DNA of 64,000 bases, from positions 25,700,701 to 25,764,700 of the forward strand of contig OX328128.1 of NCBI GenBank assembly GCA_946811695.1, read 5' to 3'. The position numbers and the translations under genes are program-made. Below are positions 1 through 11,752 of this stretch, one piece after another. This stretch comes from Gonocerus acuteangulatus (taxonomy: Eukaryota > Arthropoda > Insecta > Hemiptera > Coreidae). Within the stretch, counting starts at the first letter, position 1; every line of letters starts with the position of its first letter. The notes under the pieces were generated by a model. It saw only the letters and a program-made list of their open reading frames with translations. It was not told where the DNA came from and did no database searches.

Positions 1-1680
1 ATCATTTTTCTAAACCAGCCTAAGCAGGCTTGTGAAAAGTTTACATTAAATTGGTGTCCTCACAACCAGAACTTCCACTCAGAATATTTATTAAAATGAA
101 ACAATTAATACTTACGCTATTATAGCCTTGAACTGTTAGGCTCATAAATAATATACAACTCACAATATATGCAATGTTTGACTTTGTGGAGCTTTCTTCC
201 CATTACAATAAACACAATACTTTATTTTTAATAACACTTTTTTTGGAAAATAAACACAAATTGTATTTATCTGATTTGGATATTAATGAAATCAATCCTA
301 ATAAGATGTTTCATTATTTGTTTCCATATGGGGCCGAAAATAATGACTGACATATTTTAAAAATGAGAGAGAAGACCAAAATATGAATAAGGTCAGAAAG
401 GAGGCTTGTCAACATAAATCTCTGTTGACATTTAGATTCTGATTATGCAATTTCCTAATCCATCCTTAAACAAGTTATTTATTTCCAGTCACTATATTAA
501 TAAATAAATAAATTCCAGTGATAAAAATCGCGAAGTACAAATAAATGTAAGGCAGAATTAAGGAAACAAAATATAAAAATATGTTAGATATAGACTTACA
601 AGAATTAAAAGTTTTCCAAATTGTAGCAAACAGTCGATTCAAAAAAGGCACTGAATATATCACATAGTTCACACAAAATAATAGACATCTCGTACTGTCA
701 CTGACACATTATTCTCTGCTGCCCTAGAAAAGGCCTGAGACCCGAAACCGAAGACGTGTTACTTTGACAGCTGAGAAAACACTGGCAAGACAAGACAGCC
801 CCTAATCAATTCCATATCTATTATCAGTAAAAACAGTAACAGCCTGATCCGTTCAACAAATTAAAATGATTTTTTTTTTAATATAAACGCAGCTTTCATG
901 ACTGTAATCTGTTTTCATTCGTTCCATTTAACTATATTATATTTTAAAAATAAAACGGTTTTCGTACATTGTCAATAATATTATGGGCCCTTCATATCAA
1001 TTATACTAGCGCTATCTGCGGTGTTTTCAAGATTTAATCCGTTTCCTTCTCTTGTGGGCAGTAAAATTAAACTGTTGCAAACTTATAATTTGCGTTGATT
1101 ATTGTTGAAATTATAGTCTTTAGTAATTGAAAACCTAAAATAAATAAATAGGTTCTTAAACGAAGAATGTTTAACAGGTGATGGAAACTGGCTTAAAAAA
1201 GTAAGATATTATTTATTGGCATGATGAGCCCGCTATGAAGCGATTTTTTATTTTTATTGTGACATTTAAGTTGAGCAAACCGACCAAAACATATTTATTC
1301 CAAATAAATATCTGATGTACAATATAAAAAAGTTTACATATATATCTACTCGCATAAGCACATATTTATATATAGACATACCATATCATATAAATAAAGA
1401 AAAATTAATTTTAGAATGTGGAAATGATTGTGAACTGTGATATCTCACAATGACAATGAATAAATGTATTATATAGAAATTTATTGTTTTATGAGGGTTA
1501 ACTTCAGTCGGTACCTCTCGAATGTTTTGTTGTATGCCTAAGTAGTCCCGTTCAATCCGTCAGTATGCGTTTTACAATGAGTGGCCTATTCTAAATCTGA
1601 TAACCACTTCTTCTCTTGTTGCGGAATGGTTTCTCGATGAGCAAACACTCACGTTATACGTATGTAGATAAATGTCTCAA
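1..1680. other. AT-rich stretch with no recognisable gene
   Basis: No reading frame here resembles a known family, and the only long frame (475-672, minus) is low-complexity. I see no clear element ends. It may be intergenic or an intron of a gene lying to the left. Confidence 0.5.
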
Positions 1681-2496
1681 GGGCGTATATAGAAAATTAT
1701 TTGAGGGGGGGGGCTGAGAGCATTTGGGGGGTATGGAATAGGGTACTTACGTATTAGCGTCAAAGCAGGTTAAAGAGGCGGGTCTCGTTCAGAGATCTGG
1801 ATCATGGATAACGCATTTCTATTGGTCAATCACTATCAGAGATATCATCTATTGTGTTTATAGTAGCCATCTTGTACCCTTTGTCTTTTTAACGCAATTC
1901 ATTTGTGCTTTATTTACCCACGCAATTGTTGTTGTTTTTTTAGTTACGCGATTTCAGTTTTTGTGCGAGTTAGCGACAACAGTATAGCTAGGATGAAAGC
2001 TACTGTTTCGAAGCGATGCGAAATCGTTTATCAGTCCATTATCCAGCGAAAAACCATCCTTGATCTATATTATCAACGAGTTGGATTGACTAGAGTTATG
2101 ATATAACCTTGAGCGAGCGTAGCGAGCGGAAACGCATAGCACTTATGCTATTAAAATAAGTGCTACGCGTTTTCGCTAGCTAAAGGTTATATCATAACTC
2201 TAGTTAACCAAAATCGTTGATAATCCCGTCGCCATATTGGCAAAAACTGATTTGACTCCTTTATCCAGCTCTCTGAGACCCGACTCTTTAACCTGCTTTG
2301 ACGCTAATACGTAAGTACCTGGAATACTAACAATCCAGTACTTAGAATAGTTAGCCAATTAAAACGCTATTACACCCGAAAGAAATTTTTTTTTCTGAAT
2401 TAAGTGATCTTATTTTACTTATTTTTAAGGTTTTTATGACAAATGTTTCCCGATTTCGGGGGGGGGGGGCTACAGCCTCCCTTATATGTGCCCATG
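1681..2496 (+). mobile_element. G-run MITE-like element, copy 1 (split by a foldback)
   Basis: This non-coding repeat starts with GGGCGTATATAG and ends with a near-inverse CTTATATGTGCCCATG. It carries G-runs near both ends and an AT-rich middle. Related copies lie at 46003-46258, 46511-47210, 59882-60130 and 60378-60625, which lets the ends be placed. This copy is interrupted by an unrelated foldback at 1741-2319. The superfamily is not recognised. Confidence 0.7.
1741..2319. mobile_element. Foldback element F1 nested in the G-run element
   Basis: Long terminal inverted repeats of about 50 bp begin GGTACTTACGTATTAGCG at the left and have their complement at 2269-2319. The host sequence TGGAATA is repeated on both sides (1734-1740 and 2320-2326), a 7-bp (possibly 8-bp) target duplication. 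An inner palindrome at about 2085-2215 surrounds a GC-rich core at 2111-2142 that recurs in another foldback near 48.1 kb. A 7-8 bp duplication would fit hAT- or P-like elements, but no transposase is present. Confidence 0.7.
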
Positions 2497-3009
2497 AATT
2501 GTCTTGTAAAGTCATTCGTTCAATCATTTCGCAGAAATTTTTAATGAATAAGTTGTGAATTTCTTATTGGCGTACTTGTCCGAAACTTTATTTGAATATT
2601 GGATGTTTCACAAAGTTTACTCAGGAAGAACAAAGAACTGAATCCGAAATAATTATAATTTATCGGTTGAAGGATGATTTTGAGGAGCAATTAAAATTTC
2701 ATGTTATTCCGCTGTAAAGATGCTAGATTGTGAGCAATTTTTAAATGAAAAGGGTTTCAATGAATTTAAAGGTATAATTACAAACGAGAAAATACACAAA
2801 TTCTTCCTGACTTAATATTAGATTATTAATCTTTTCAAACAAATGTGTATTTATCATTTTTTAAAAATATCTCAGATTGACATTAATGAGAATTACTGAA
2901 CAATAAATAATGCAAAAACAAAATTAATTAAGAAAAAATGCCGGAATGGTGAAAATAAATTTAAATAAGTGAACTATTTTGTTGTGACGCCTTCCTAATT
3001 GCCTAGTAC
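2497..3009. other. No feature recognised
   Basis: AT-rich sequence between a MITE and a gypsy relic. No coding or repeat signal that I can support. Confidence 0.4.
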
Positions 3010-3470
3010 ATACTGGACACTTCAGTATAGGAGGAAAAGCACAAGGCGCAAATCCAAGTCTTTAGGCGCCTACATCAGCACGGACTGACCATCAACCCAC
3101 TCAAGTCGGGGTTTGGCAAGCATGAGTTGGAATTTCGTGGCTTCCTCATTAATTCTCAAGACATCAAACCCCTCCCAAGCAAAGTAGACCAGCCCTACCA
3201 TCTTTTCTACGCCCTACCACTAAAGGCTTTGACGCTAAGGCCTACGACGCTATTTTGGGTTGATCAACTTTTATCGAAGATGCCTCATTAAAGCAGCGGA
3301 AGTCCCAAGCTTTCTTCATGCACTCATCGGGAACAGCAGGAATGACAGCACGTCCAACCGATGGACTTCCGAATCTAAAGACCATCTGCGACGCATCAAA
3401 CACCGCGTTCGGAGCCGTCCTACAGCAGCGTTAAGACCTCTCGGTTTTTCTAAAAGAGCCTTAGGCCGGC
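3010..3470 (+). pseudogene. Ty3/gypsy pol relic (reverse transcriptase to RNase H)
   Basis: Broken frames read as the distal part of a gypsy reverse transcriptase and the start of RNase H. About 3046-3180 gives RRLHQHGLTINPLKSGFGK then ELEFRGFLIN and IKPLPSKV, the motif block after the YxDD box. About 3257-3330 gives GLINFYRRCLIKAAEVPSFL, the conserved FLGxxNFYRRF block. About 3390-3425 gives ASNTAFGAVLQQ in another frame, the RNase H start. At least two frameshifts and missing flanks make it a dead fragment. The YxDD box, integrase and LTRs are not seen. Confidence 0.8.
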
Positions 3471-4447
3471 ACAAACACACGGTACTCCGCCTAGGCCAAA
3501 GAACTCAGGAAATTAGTCTGAAATTGGGAGCTTACTGTCGAATTATAAATTCTATTCGAAGAGATTATTAAGGAGACAAAAGTTACACACATAACGACGA
3601 ATTTAATGAGGTTAACAAGGTTGAAAACGGAACCAACACTTCAAATTCTGTATATTACACGCCTCTTGTCCCTATGACAGAAGCAAATGGTCGCAAGAGG
3701 ATTTATGCATCTCACAGAGAAATTTGCGTTTACTGCACAGGCTATCTGACGAAATTACACGCGGTCTAGGATCAGAGGAATTGAAGTATTTTTTTTTGTT
3801 CATGATGATACTAATCAGACAAAACCGGACCAAAAAATAAAAATTTGTTCACATGGCTGACTGGAAATAGAACCCGATTAAAGGGGTTTGATGCCTTGAG
3901 AATTAATGATATATATATTTATTAGCATAAATATGCACTTGCGGCAACTAAACTGGAAAAAACGTTACGAAAAAGTGTCCGCTGGCGTTTGCGCATAAGC
4001 AGTGGAGTTCAGGCATGCGCATTGGCTTTCGCGCATGAGCAGTGGCGTTCGCACATGCGGAGTGGTGTTCCTGCATGCGCAGTGGCGAAGGAAGGGGGAT
4101 ATGTTAAACAGTACATTACATAGGTTTTTCGGGTGGACCTAAAGCACATTTATGTTCCTGAATTTGAGCAGAAGGCCCTAAACGAATAATAAATATAATA
4201 ACGAATAACAGAAATAATTTTTATTTGTGTGTTCAATCTCTAGTTGACTCACAGATGGACTGATTTTAATGAATAGAGCGAACTCATTCGCAAAAAAACG
4301 GCGCTGCAAAGGAGTTATTTCCACTTGGGATGCTGTCAGTTTCCAGTTGTGGCGCTGATCTTGCTTTCTTTTGAGATTTCGTTTTACATGTGTTTACATC
4401 ACGAAAAATAAGTACATAACAATAACTTTTTTTATTTTAAACTTTCG
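3471..4447. other. Non-coding, holds a short minisatellite only
   Basis: Apart from the tandem repeat at about 3973-4090, nothing is recognised. It may include further decayed gypsy sequence, but I could not match motifs. Confidence 0.4.
3973..4090. repeat. GC-rich minisatellite, about 20-bp unit, 5-6 copies
   Basis: Units resemble GTGGCGTTCGCRCATGCGCA with substitutions (GCATAAGCAGTGGAGTTC, GCATGAGCAGTGGCGTTC and so on). It stands out from the AT-rich surroundings because of its CpG content. Confidence 0.75.
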
Positions 4448-4635
4448 GTGGCCCGGTGGCCGCGAATGCTCTTCGTGCCTAAGGTCTTGGGTTCGGTTAC
4501 CACTAGAGGTCGTGGCTTTCTTAAAAAAAAAAAAAGGCTTCAGCCCTATCCTGGCTAGAAAAGGGTGGTAACCTATAGGTAACTCTTCTAAAAGTCGTAG
4601 TCAATGACAAATGGACGTTAAAAAATTTAAATAAT
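4448..4635 (+). repeat. SINE family 1, copy a
   Basis: tRNA-like head with a B-box-like GGGTTCGGTTACC, an A-run, then the family tail with CCCTATCCTGGCTAGAAAAG, GGTGGTAACCTATAGGTAAC and ATGGACGTTAAA. It matches the fuller copy at 4744-4985. Confidence 0.85.
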
Positions 4636-4743
4636 AATAATTTTAAACTTTCTAATTGACACAATGGATAAGAAGGGAAACGTGCTAAGATGACACAGTT
4701 CCAGTGAGTCCTACTTTTTTTTTTAATTTAGAATTTAAAGATA

Positions 4744-4985
4744 ATTTACTACTCGGAGACCCGATGGCCGTGAGGGTTAAGGCGTGAGCACTTAACACTC
4801 TGAGCCAAAGGTCGTGGGTTCGATTCCCACTAGGGGTGGTGGCTTTTCTTTAGAAAAAAGAAAAGGCATCAGCCCTATCCTGGCTAGAAAAGGGTGGTAA
4901 CCTATAGATAACCCGTCCTAAAATTCCTAGTTAATAATAAATGGACGTTAAAATTTAAATAAATAATAATGTACTACAAATTCAA
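4744..4985 (+). repeat. SINE family 1, copy b (best reference copy)
   Basis: The head is tRNA-related, with an A-box-like TGGCCGTGAGGGTT and a B-box-like GGGTTCGATTCCCACTA. A conserved body follows (CCTATCCTGGCTAGAAAAGG, ACCTATAGATAACCCGTCCT) and the tail ends AAATGGACGTTAAAATTTAA. Other copies: 4448-4635, 8108-8213, 8458-8630, 8928-9745, 21300-21476, 22080-22262 and 43664-43808. The multi-copy dispersed state and missing clover-leaf completeness argue for a SINE, not a tRNA gene. Confidence 0.9.
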
Positions 4986-5302
4986 GCTTCCAAAGTTTGA
5001 CGCTAGGGATCACTTACCATATTAATATGAGCCTCAAGGTAAAAGAACCATCTAATATCACTTCTAATTTGAACTTTTCGTTTCTGAACGTCTGCAATCT
5101 GGAACCTTTTAGTGTTCAAACTGTGTTTATCAAGAAAGTTAAAGTATTTTGTTTTGTTATGTTGTTTCGGTTATGTGTGGGACAAGGTTTGTGTCTAGAA
5201 TATAGGACTCAAATAAAAAGTTCGAGATTTTAAAATTTTGTTTGATCTTGAATGTAGTCTGGTTTAAGTAGAAGTGACAAACTACTTTATTAAAAACTAA
5301 TC

Positions 5303-8300
5303 ATGAACAAGTGTCAACTCTGTTCTGCTTCTATTAGCAATAGAGATGGCCTCTCTGGTCATTTATGCTTTGCACATCAAGAGAACCTTGATGCAGAAAT
5401 ATTAAGTTGCAGTTGTTGCCAGGAATGGTTCACAAATCTATCTGCCCTCGAAAACCATATGATGTTGGTGCACAAGAAAAATAAGTCAGATGCTGAGAAA
5501 TGCCCACACTGTGAAAAAACATATCTAACAACAGCAGCTCTTTTACAACATATTATATGCACTCATCTCAAAGACCAGAAAGATAATGATTATTATAATT
5601 GTCCATTTTGTCCGTCTAAACTGAAAAGTATTTCAGCATTTCGTGACCACATAAGATTGCATTTTATAAAAAAATCTAAAGATAAAGCCAGTAATAAACT
5701 AGATCAAGATCTGAAATTTCTGTGTCCCAAATGTCCAGCTCAGTTGGAAACGACTGAGGACTTGTCTAGTCATCTCTATTCTTTCCATTATAACCCTAAA
5801 ATTCCAGATAAAGGGAATGAAAAGAAGGCTGGTAGAACAAGAGTAGCAGAACAGGAAAAGCCACCCAGGACTAAGCTAACAAAATCTGCAGCCCGTAAAC
5901 CTAGGAAATCAAAGAAGACAGTATCGAATAAAGTAGTTGATGATGAAATTTTAAACAAACCGAGCATCGATGAACACCAAAAGGGACAGGAGGAAGTTGT
6001 CAGTGAATTACCGGAAAGAGAAAATTTAAATGCTTCAGAGGTAGAGAATGGTGCAAATTTAAATGGTGAGAAAGATCTACAGATATCAGAAATCCTCAAA
6101 GAAACACATGACTATATGTCAAATACTCTCTCTTTAGATAAACCTCTGATTGCTTCACTTCCACCTGATATTCCTAATCAAACAGATGATGATGCTCATA
6201 ATAAAAACAAAGAAAATGTCTCAGACAATAGAGGTAACAAAAATATTGGCATATCACATGAAAGAGATTTTGACACTTCAGATGATGATGTTGATAACCC
6301 AGATAAAGGAGACGCAGAAATCCAAAGTGAGTCAAGTAGCAGTGAAAATCTTGATAATTCCTCTAATGAGTCCGATAAAGTAACAACTAAATCCGAGAAG
6401 AGGAAACGAAAAGTGAAGTCCAATGAACATCAGGATTCCCCTTTTTCCAAAACGTCTAATGGGAAAAAAAAATCGCGTTCCGATACCAATGTTGCATGTC
6501 CTCATTGCACACGTATGTCATTTGGCAGCAAGTCGGGGCTAGCAAATCATTTGAAATGGGTTCATAAAATAGCTACTCCTCAGTATATTTGCAATTTATG
6601 TAACAAGAAATTCGCAAGGAATAAAAATCTCCAGGCGCATATGAGGACTCATGAAAAGGTAGCTAATCAGAAATGCCCTGTTTGTAATGCCTTGTTTATA
6701 AGCACAGAACTTGTAGAAGATCACTTAGTTGATGTTCATAAGTACTCTTTAGACTCAGTTTATTTAACGTTTGATACGCTTGCTGAATTCGACGAATGGA
6801 AAAGGAAAGAAGAAGCCATAACAGTCAGTTCATTTGTAAAAAGAAATGGAACTAGGAAATTTCCTGATGGGCGGAGTGTTGACAGATTTTGTTGCCACCG
6901 TAGTGGGAATTATATTCCCATGGGACACAACCGGAGAAAACTGAAGGCTTTTGGAAGCAACAAAACTGGTTTCTACTGTCCTGCCAAGATCAAGCTCGAA
7001 TGCAGTCCTGATGGAATTTTTGTTACTTATTTAAAACTTCATCTCGGCCATTCACACGATTTAAAGCGTTTAAAACTTTCGAGGGAAGAAAAAACGACCG
7101 TTGAAAAGAAACTTGCAGAAAATGTGCCATTTAATGAGATTTTGAACGAGGTAAGGGATGGAGTCCTGGAGGATAGGTCTAAGAGATTAACACTATTGAC
7201 AAAGAAAGATTTGTACGACATTGCTCAGAAATACAATTTGACCCGTGAAGCTATGTCTGAAGCTTCCAACCTTGAAGGCTGGATAAATGAAATGAGAACT
7301 GCAACAAATATAATAAGAGCATTCAAACCGATGGGATCGCCTCTTGAAGGCCATAAGGAACTCAATATTAATGATTTCTTCCTGGTAATTGCAAGAGATT
7401 GTCAACTCAGTGCTTTGACGAAATTTGGAAAATTTATTGTATGTTTTGATTGGATAAAAGCTATTGATCCTTGCTCGATTCACTTATATACTTTAACAGT
7501 AATTGATGATCTCAATGAGAGCTATCCGTGTGCTTTTCTTTATACTAATCGAAACGATGGGCCAAGCATGAGAGTTTTTTTTAGAATTATCCGGTCGCTT
7601 TGTATTGTTAAACCAAAATATTTCATGTGCGACATAGCTGATTACATATTCGATGCCTGGAGTTCAGTATTTGAACCTGGAAAGACGAGGTTTTTGTACT
7701 GCAACTGGCACTTAGATAACGCCTGGAGAACAGCATTGACAAGTTTACCACAGGAAAAGCAGATACAAATATATAAGAACCTTAAAATAATCATTACTGA
7801 AAATGACAAGGAAGTATTTAAATTTATGTGCCAGACTCTTTTGAATCAACTTTCTCAAGATGACCAAACTAAATCATTTGGTGCATATTTTAAGAGATTT
7901 GTAGATAATCCTAAACCTTGGGCTCATTGTTGCCGAATTCCTAGTCATTCGGCTATTTATACTACTCTTGAAAACATGCATTTGGTTATAAAATGTCTTT
8001 ACCTAGGAACTGGAAAGCTCTTGAGTCCAGACAAAAGCATTTCTGTTTTAATGAAGTACCTCAGAGATTTACATTATGAAAGGTAATTATATTTCAAATT
8101 TTATTTTGAAAAGGCATCACCCCTATCCTGGCTAGAAAAGGGTGGTAACCTATAGATAACCCGTCCTAAAATTCGTAGTTAATAATAAATGGACGTTAAA
8201 ATTTAAATAAATAAATTTTGAAAAAAAAAATTAAATATTTTTCATTTGAATGTTTTATTGAGGTTTATACATGTATAAATACACATTTAAGCCTTTTGGA

Positions 8301-8492
8301 GGCCTAAGCCTCCGAACAGATTTAATAAAATATGTAAATAAATTGAATCTGTTCTGAAAGGATGTGTGACTGTGTACTTATATATTATAATAATAACTTG
8401 TACAAAATTTATAAAAATTTACGTCTATTTATTATTGACAATAAATTTAAAGATCTATAGGTTACCATCCTCTTCTAGGAAGGTTAGGGCTG

Positions 8493-8545
<53 letters not shown>

Positions 8546-10020
8546 AAAGCCACCACTCCTAGTGGGAATCGAACTCACTGCCTTAGGCACAGAGTGCGTA
8601 CGCCTTAGCACTCACGCCCACCGGGCCTCCACTTTTACATAAGAACTGGCAGTAAATGTTTGCCATGAACTTCACCACATTTTTTTTAAAAAAAAAAACA
8701 TTGTCATCATAAATGTTCATTATGGAGCTTTTATGATAAATGTTTCATTATTTAAGTTCTGATTATGTTGAAAGCAGTATTTACTGAGTTGAGACCCAAT
8801 TGTAGGAAATCAACAAAAAAATAGGTGGAAGGGTAAAAATATTTATTTCAATTTAACATAATATGATTAACCATTCTCAATAATAAAAGGGGCGTTACAA
8901 TTTAAATAAATATTATTATTTAAATTTTTAATGTCCATTATAATTAACTCAGAATTTTATCTATAGGCCATCACCCTTTTCTAGCCAGGATAAGGCTGAT
9001 ACGGGTCTTTTTGCAAAGACCACATCCAGTTATTCTTGAAGTAGCAGTAGTGATTTATAACAGTTTCTTTTTTCCTAAGTAAAGCCCCCACCCAGATTAA
9101 CTGTAGTTGTTTGGTGTACAGTGAACTTTCTGGCAATCTCGAGGCAAAACTCAAACGCCTCATGGACTGTTTTATTCTCGGGATCCCCAGAGTCTCTCAC
9201 ATATCACATGTTGCTAAATTGGCTATTCCGTCTTTATTGTCCACAGTACTTCCTCGGATCAGTCCTTTACCAAGTAATTCAATGCCGAAGACCTTCTTAT
9301 ATTTTTAATCTCCTTAAATTTAAATCCTCTGTTCACTCCTGTAACACCCGATCTCATCCTTCCGATCTTTATATTCCTTCCCACTGTACTGCATTATTTG
9401 AAAAATCATTTGTCACCCAAGCCACCTCACTATGGAATTCCTTACCTCTGTCTGTCCGCCATTCTACCAACCTAGAAACCTTTAAATCCCGACTCTTCCA
9501 CCACTTTCTATCCCTGCAAGTTTTACCCAATCCCTAGTTTATACACAAGCTGCAGTATTTATAATTTTATGTATTAAATTGTTCATTATTCTGTAAATTC
9601 AAAACTATTTCTATGAGACATGTGTCCCGGAATAAGAATACAAACTGTTCATTTAATTTCTCCCCTAGTGGGAATCGAACCCAATGACCCTTGGCATAGA
9701 GTGTTAAGTGCTCATGCCTTAACACTCACAACCACCGGGCCTCTTTAAATATATAAATAACTAGCTGTTACCCGGCGTGCCATGCTACACCTACTTTCTG
9801 CATATAGAAAAGCCTAAATAAATTAGAAACCGAATAAGTATTATTAAAATCAAATAACGGGGTCTCCCGTGGTCTAATGGTTAGCGCCTTGGATACATAA
9901 GCGGGAGATGGTGGGTTCGATCCCCACCTCCGGCAGGAATTTTCTCATCTCAAGGCTCGTTGGGAAAATTCCTCGCTGTACCCTGGATGTCGGCGCTAAT
10001 GACCTAGAAGTAGATGCGCC

Positions 10021-10088
<68 letters not shown>

Positions 10089-11713
10089 AATAACACGAAT
10101 CTGTAACCGTTTCGAACCCGTGACCTCTCAACTGGGAGTCCTAGACGACTTTGACCTAACCTATAACCCCCCCGTATCAAGACATACATGTATGCCAAGT
10201 TTGGTAAAAATCGGTCAAACGGTGTGGATTTGTATAAGGAACAAACAAACAGAAAAACAGACAGACACGTGATTTTTATATATATAGATGTGATTAGTAT
10301 TTTTCTGACATATGGGTCACAGATGCTCTCCACCTCCTGGACACACACTAAAAAGTCCGATTCGCAGGAACTGCGTCATCTTAGCACGGTTCCGTTCTTA
10401 TCTCTAGTGTTTATGAAGGCATAGAATAGAAACAGTTATTACTTTGTTTAGATCAATAGCGAAACACCTATCCAAATGAAATCTCAAACAAACCAGTCTT
10501 GAAAGGTCTTGATTTACAATCTTACCTGTATGGGTCAGCTATCCCATAAGTCGGGCAGAAAGGCCTCCGCTCTGAGGCATTTGGAAAGCCATGGGATCTC
10601 TCTCTTTGAACGCTACATTTTTAACAATAAATTGATCTTCTTATTTTACTTAATCTGTTTTATTGTCAAATACATTATCCGACTATAAGCAATTTAAAAA
10701 TAACAAGGAATAAAACAGTCAAAAAGAACCGCTCGAATAAACAAAATCAATTACTTTAAAGTTTTAAGCACTTATTTCTCCGATTGACATCGCCTAATTA
10801 AAACTTTCTTTAGAACCTTTTTTGTAGAGCATTTAGTAAGCTTTCGAATGGTAACCTTCTGCTTCCCAAGATTGTCTACGGTTTTCGAGATACTAACGAA
10901 AGTATACAAAGTTACCAAAACTTTTCTTGTCTGTTAATAAAATATTTTATTCTAACCCTTTCTTTACTCCAAACATAACCAAAATTTCAACATATTAGTG
11001 TTGATGAAATTCAAACATGCAGAAAATGTTTCAACTGAATCCCATAATTCTAAGTACCAAAATCAAAGACAAAATGAACAGTTCGAATAAGCGAAATCAA
11101 TTACTTTAAAGGTTTAAGCACTTTTTTCTCAGATTGACATCGCCTAATCAAAACTTTCATTAGAACCATTTTTGTAGAGCATTTAGTAAGCTTTCTAATG
11201 GTAATCTTACGTTTCGCAAGATTCTCAACCTTTTTTGAAATATTAAGGAAAGTATACAAAGTTACCAACATTTTTTATGTCTGTGAATAAAATATTTTAT
11301 TCTAACCCTTCCTTAACTCCAAACGTAACAAAAATTTCAACATATTAGTTTTAATGAAAGTAGAACATGCAGAAAATGTTTCAACTGAATCCCATGATTC
11401 TAAGTACCCAAACCAAAAACGGTATTCAAAAACTATTTTTCCAATTTTCTCGAAAACGGTTAAAGCTATCGCCTTGAAAATGGTTTCATTCGTTTTCCTA
11501 GCCCAAGAAGCCTATAAAACGAGTACTTACAAGCATATGAACTCAAAAACGTAAGCGTTACGATTTTTTTTGCGCGAATTTCGCCCCAAACGCCATCTTC
11601 CAGTGGGCAGAATCTGCTGGTTAACGAACTTGACCTTTCAAATTGGAAGACGGATTTTTGTACCAAATTTCATCACAATCGGACCATTAGGGAAGCCAGA
11701 AATGAGCGAACAG

Positions 11714-11752
<39 letters not shown>

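Noticed and set aside
1903..2106. 67-codon plus frame inside foldback F1
   Set aside because: It lies in a palindromic non-coding element and shows no family motif. It could be a transposase scrap but cannot be supported.
3650..3790. Possible further gypsy-derived coding sequence
   Set aside because: Short readable stretches but no motif of protease, integrase or envelope that I could support.
4744..4830. tRNA-like sequence with A and B boxes (also at 9860, 50880, 52308 and 58548)
   Set aside because: Each belongs to a dispersed repeat with a conserved non-tRNA body and tail, so these are SINE heads and not tRNA genes.
8366..8608. Frames containing long Phe runs (also near 10004-10348)
   Set aside because: They cross T-runs or reversed A-tails of SINEs; no protein signal remains outside them.
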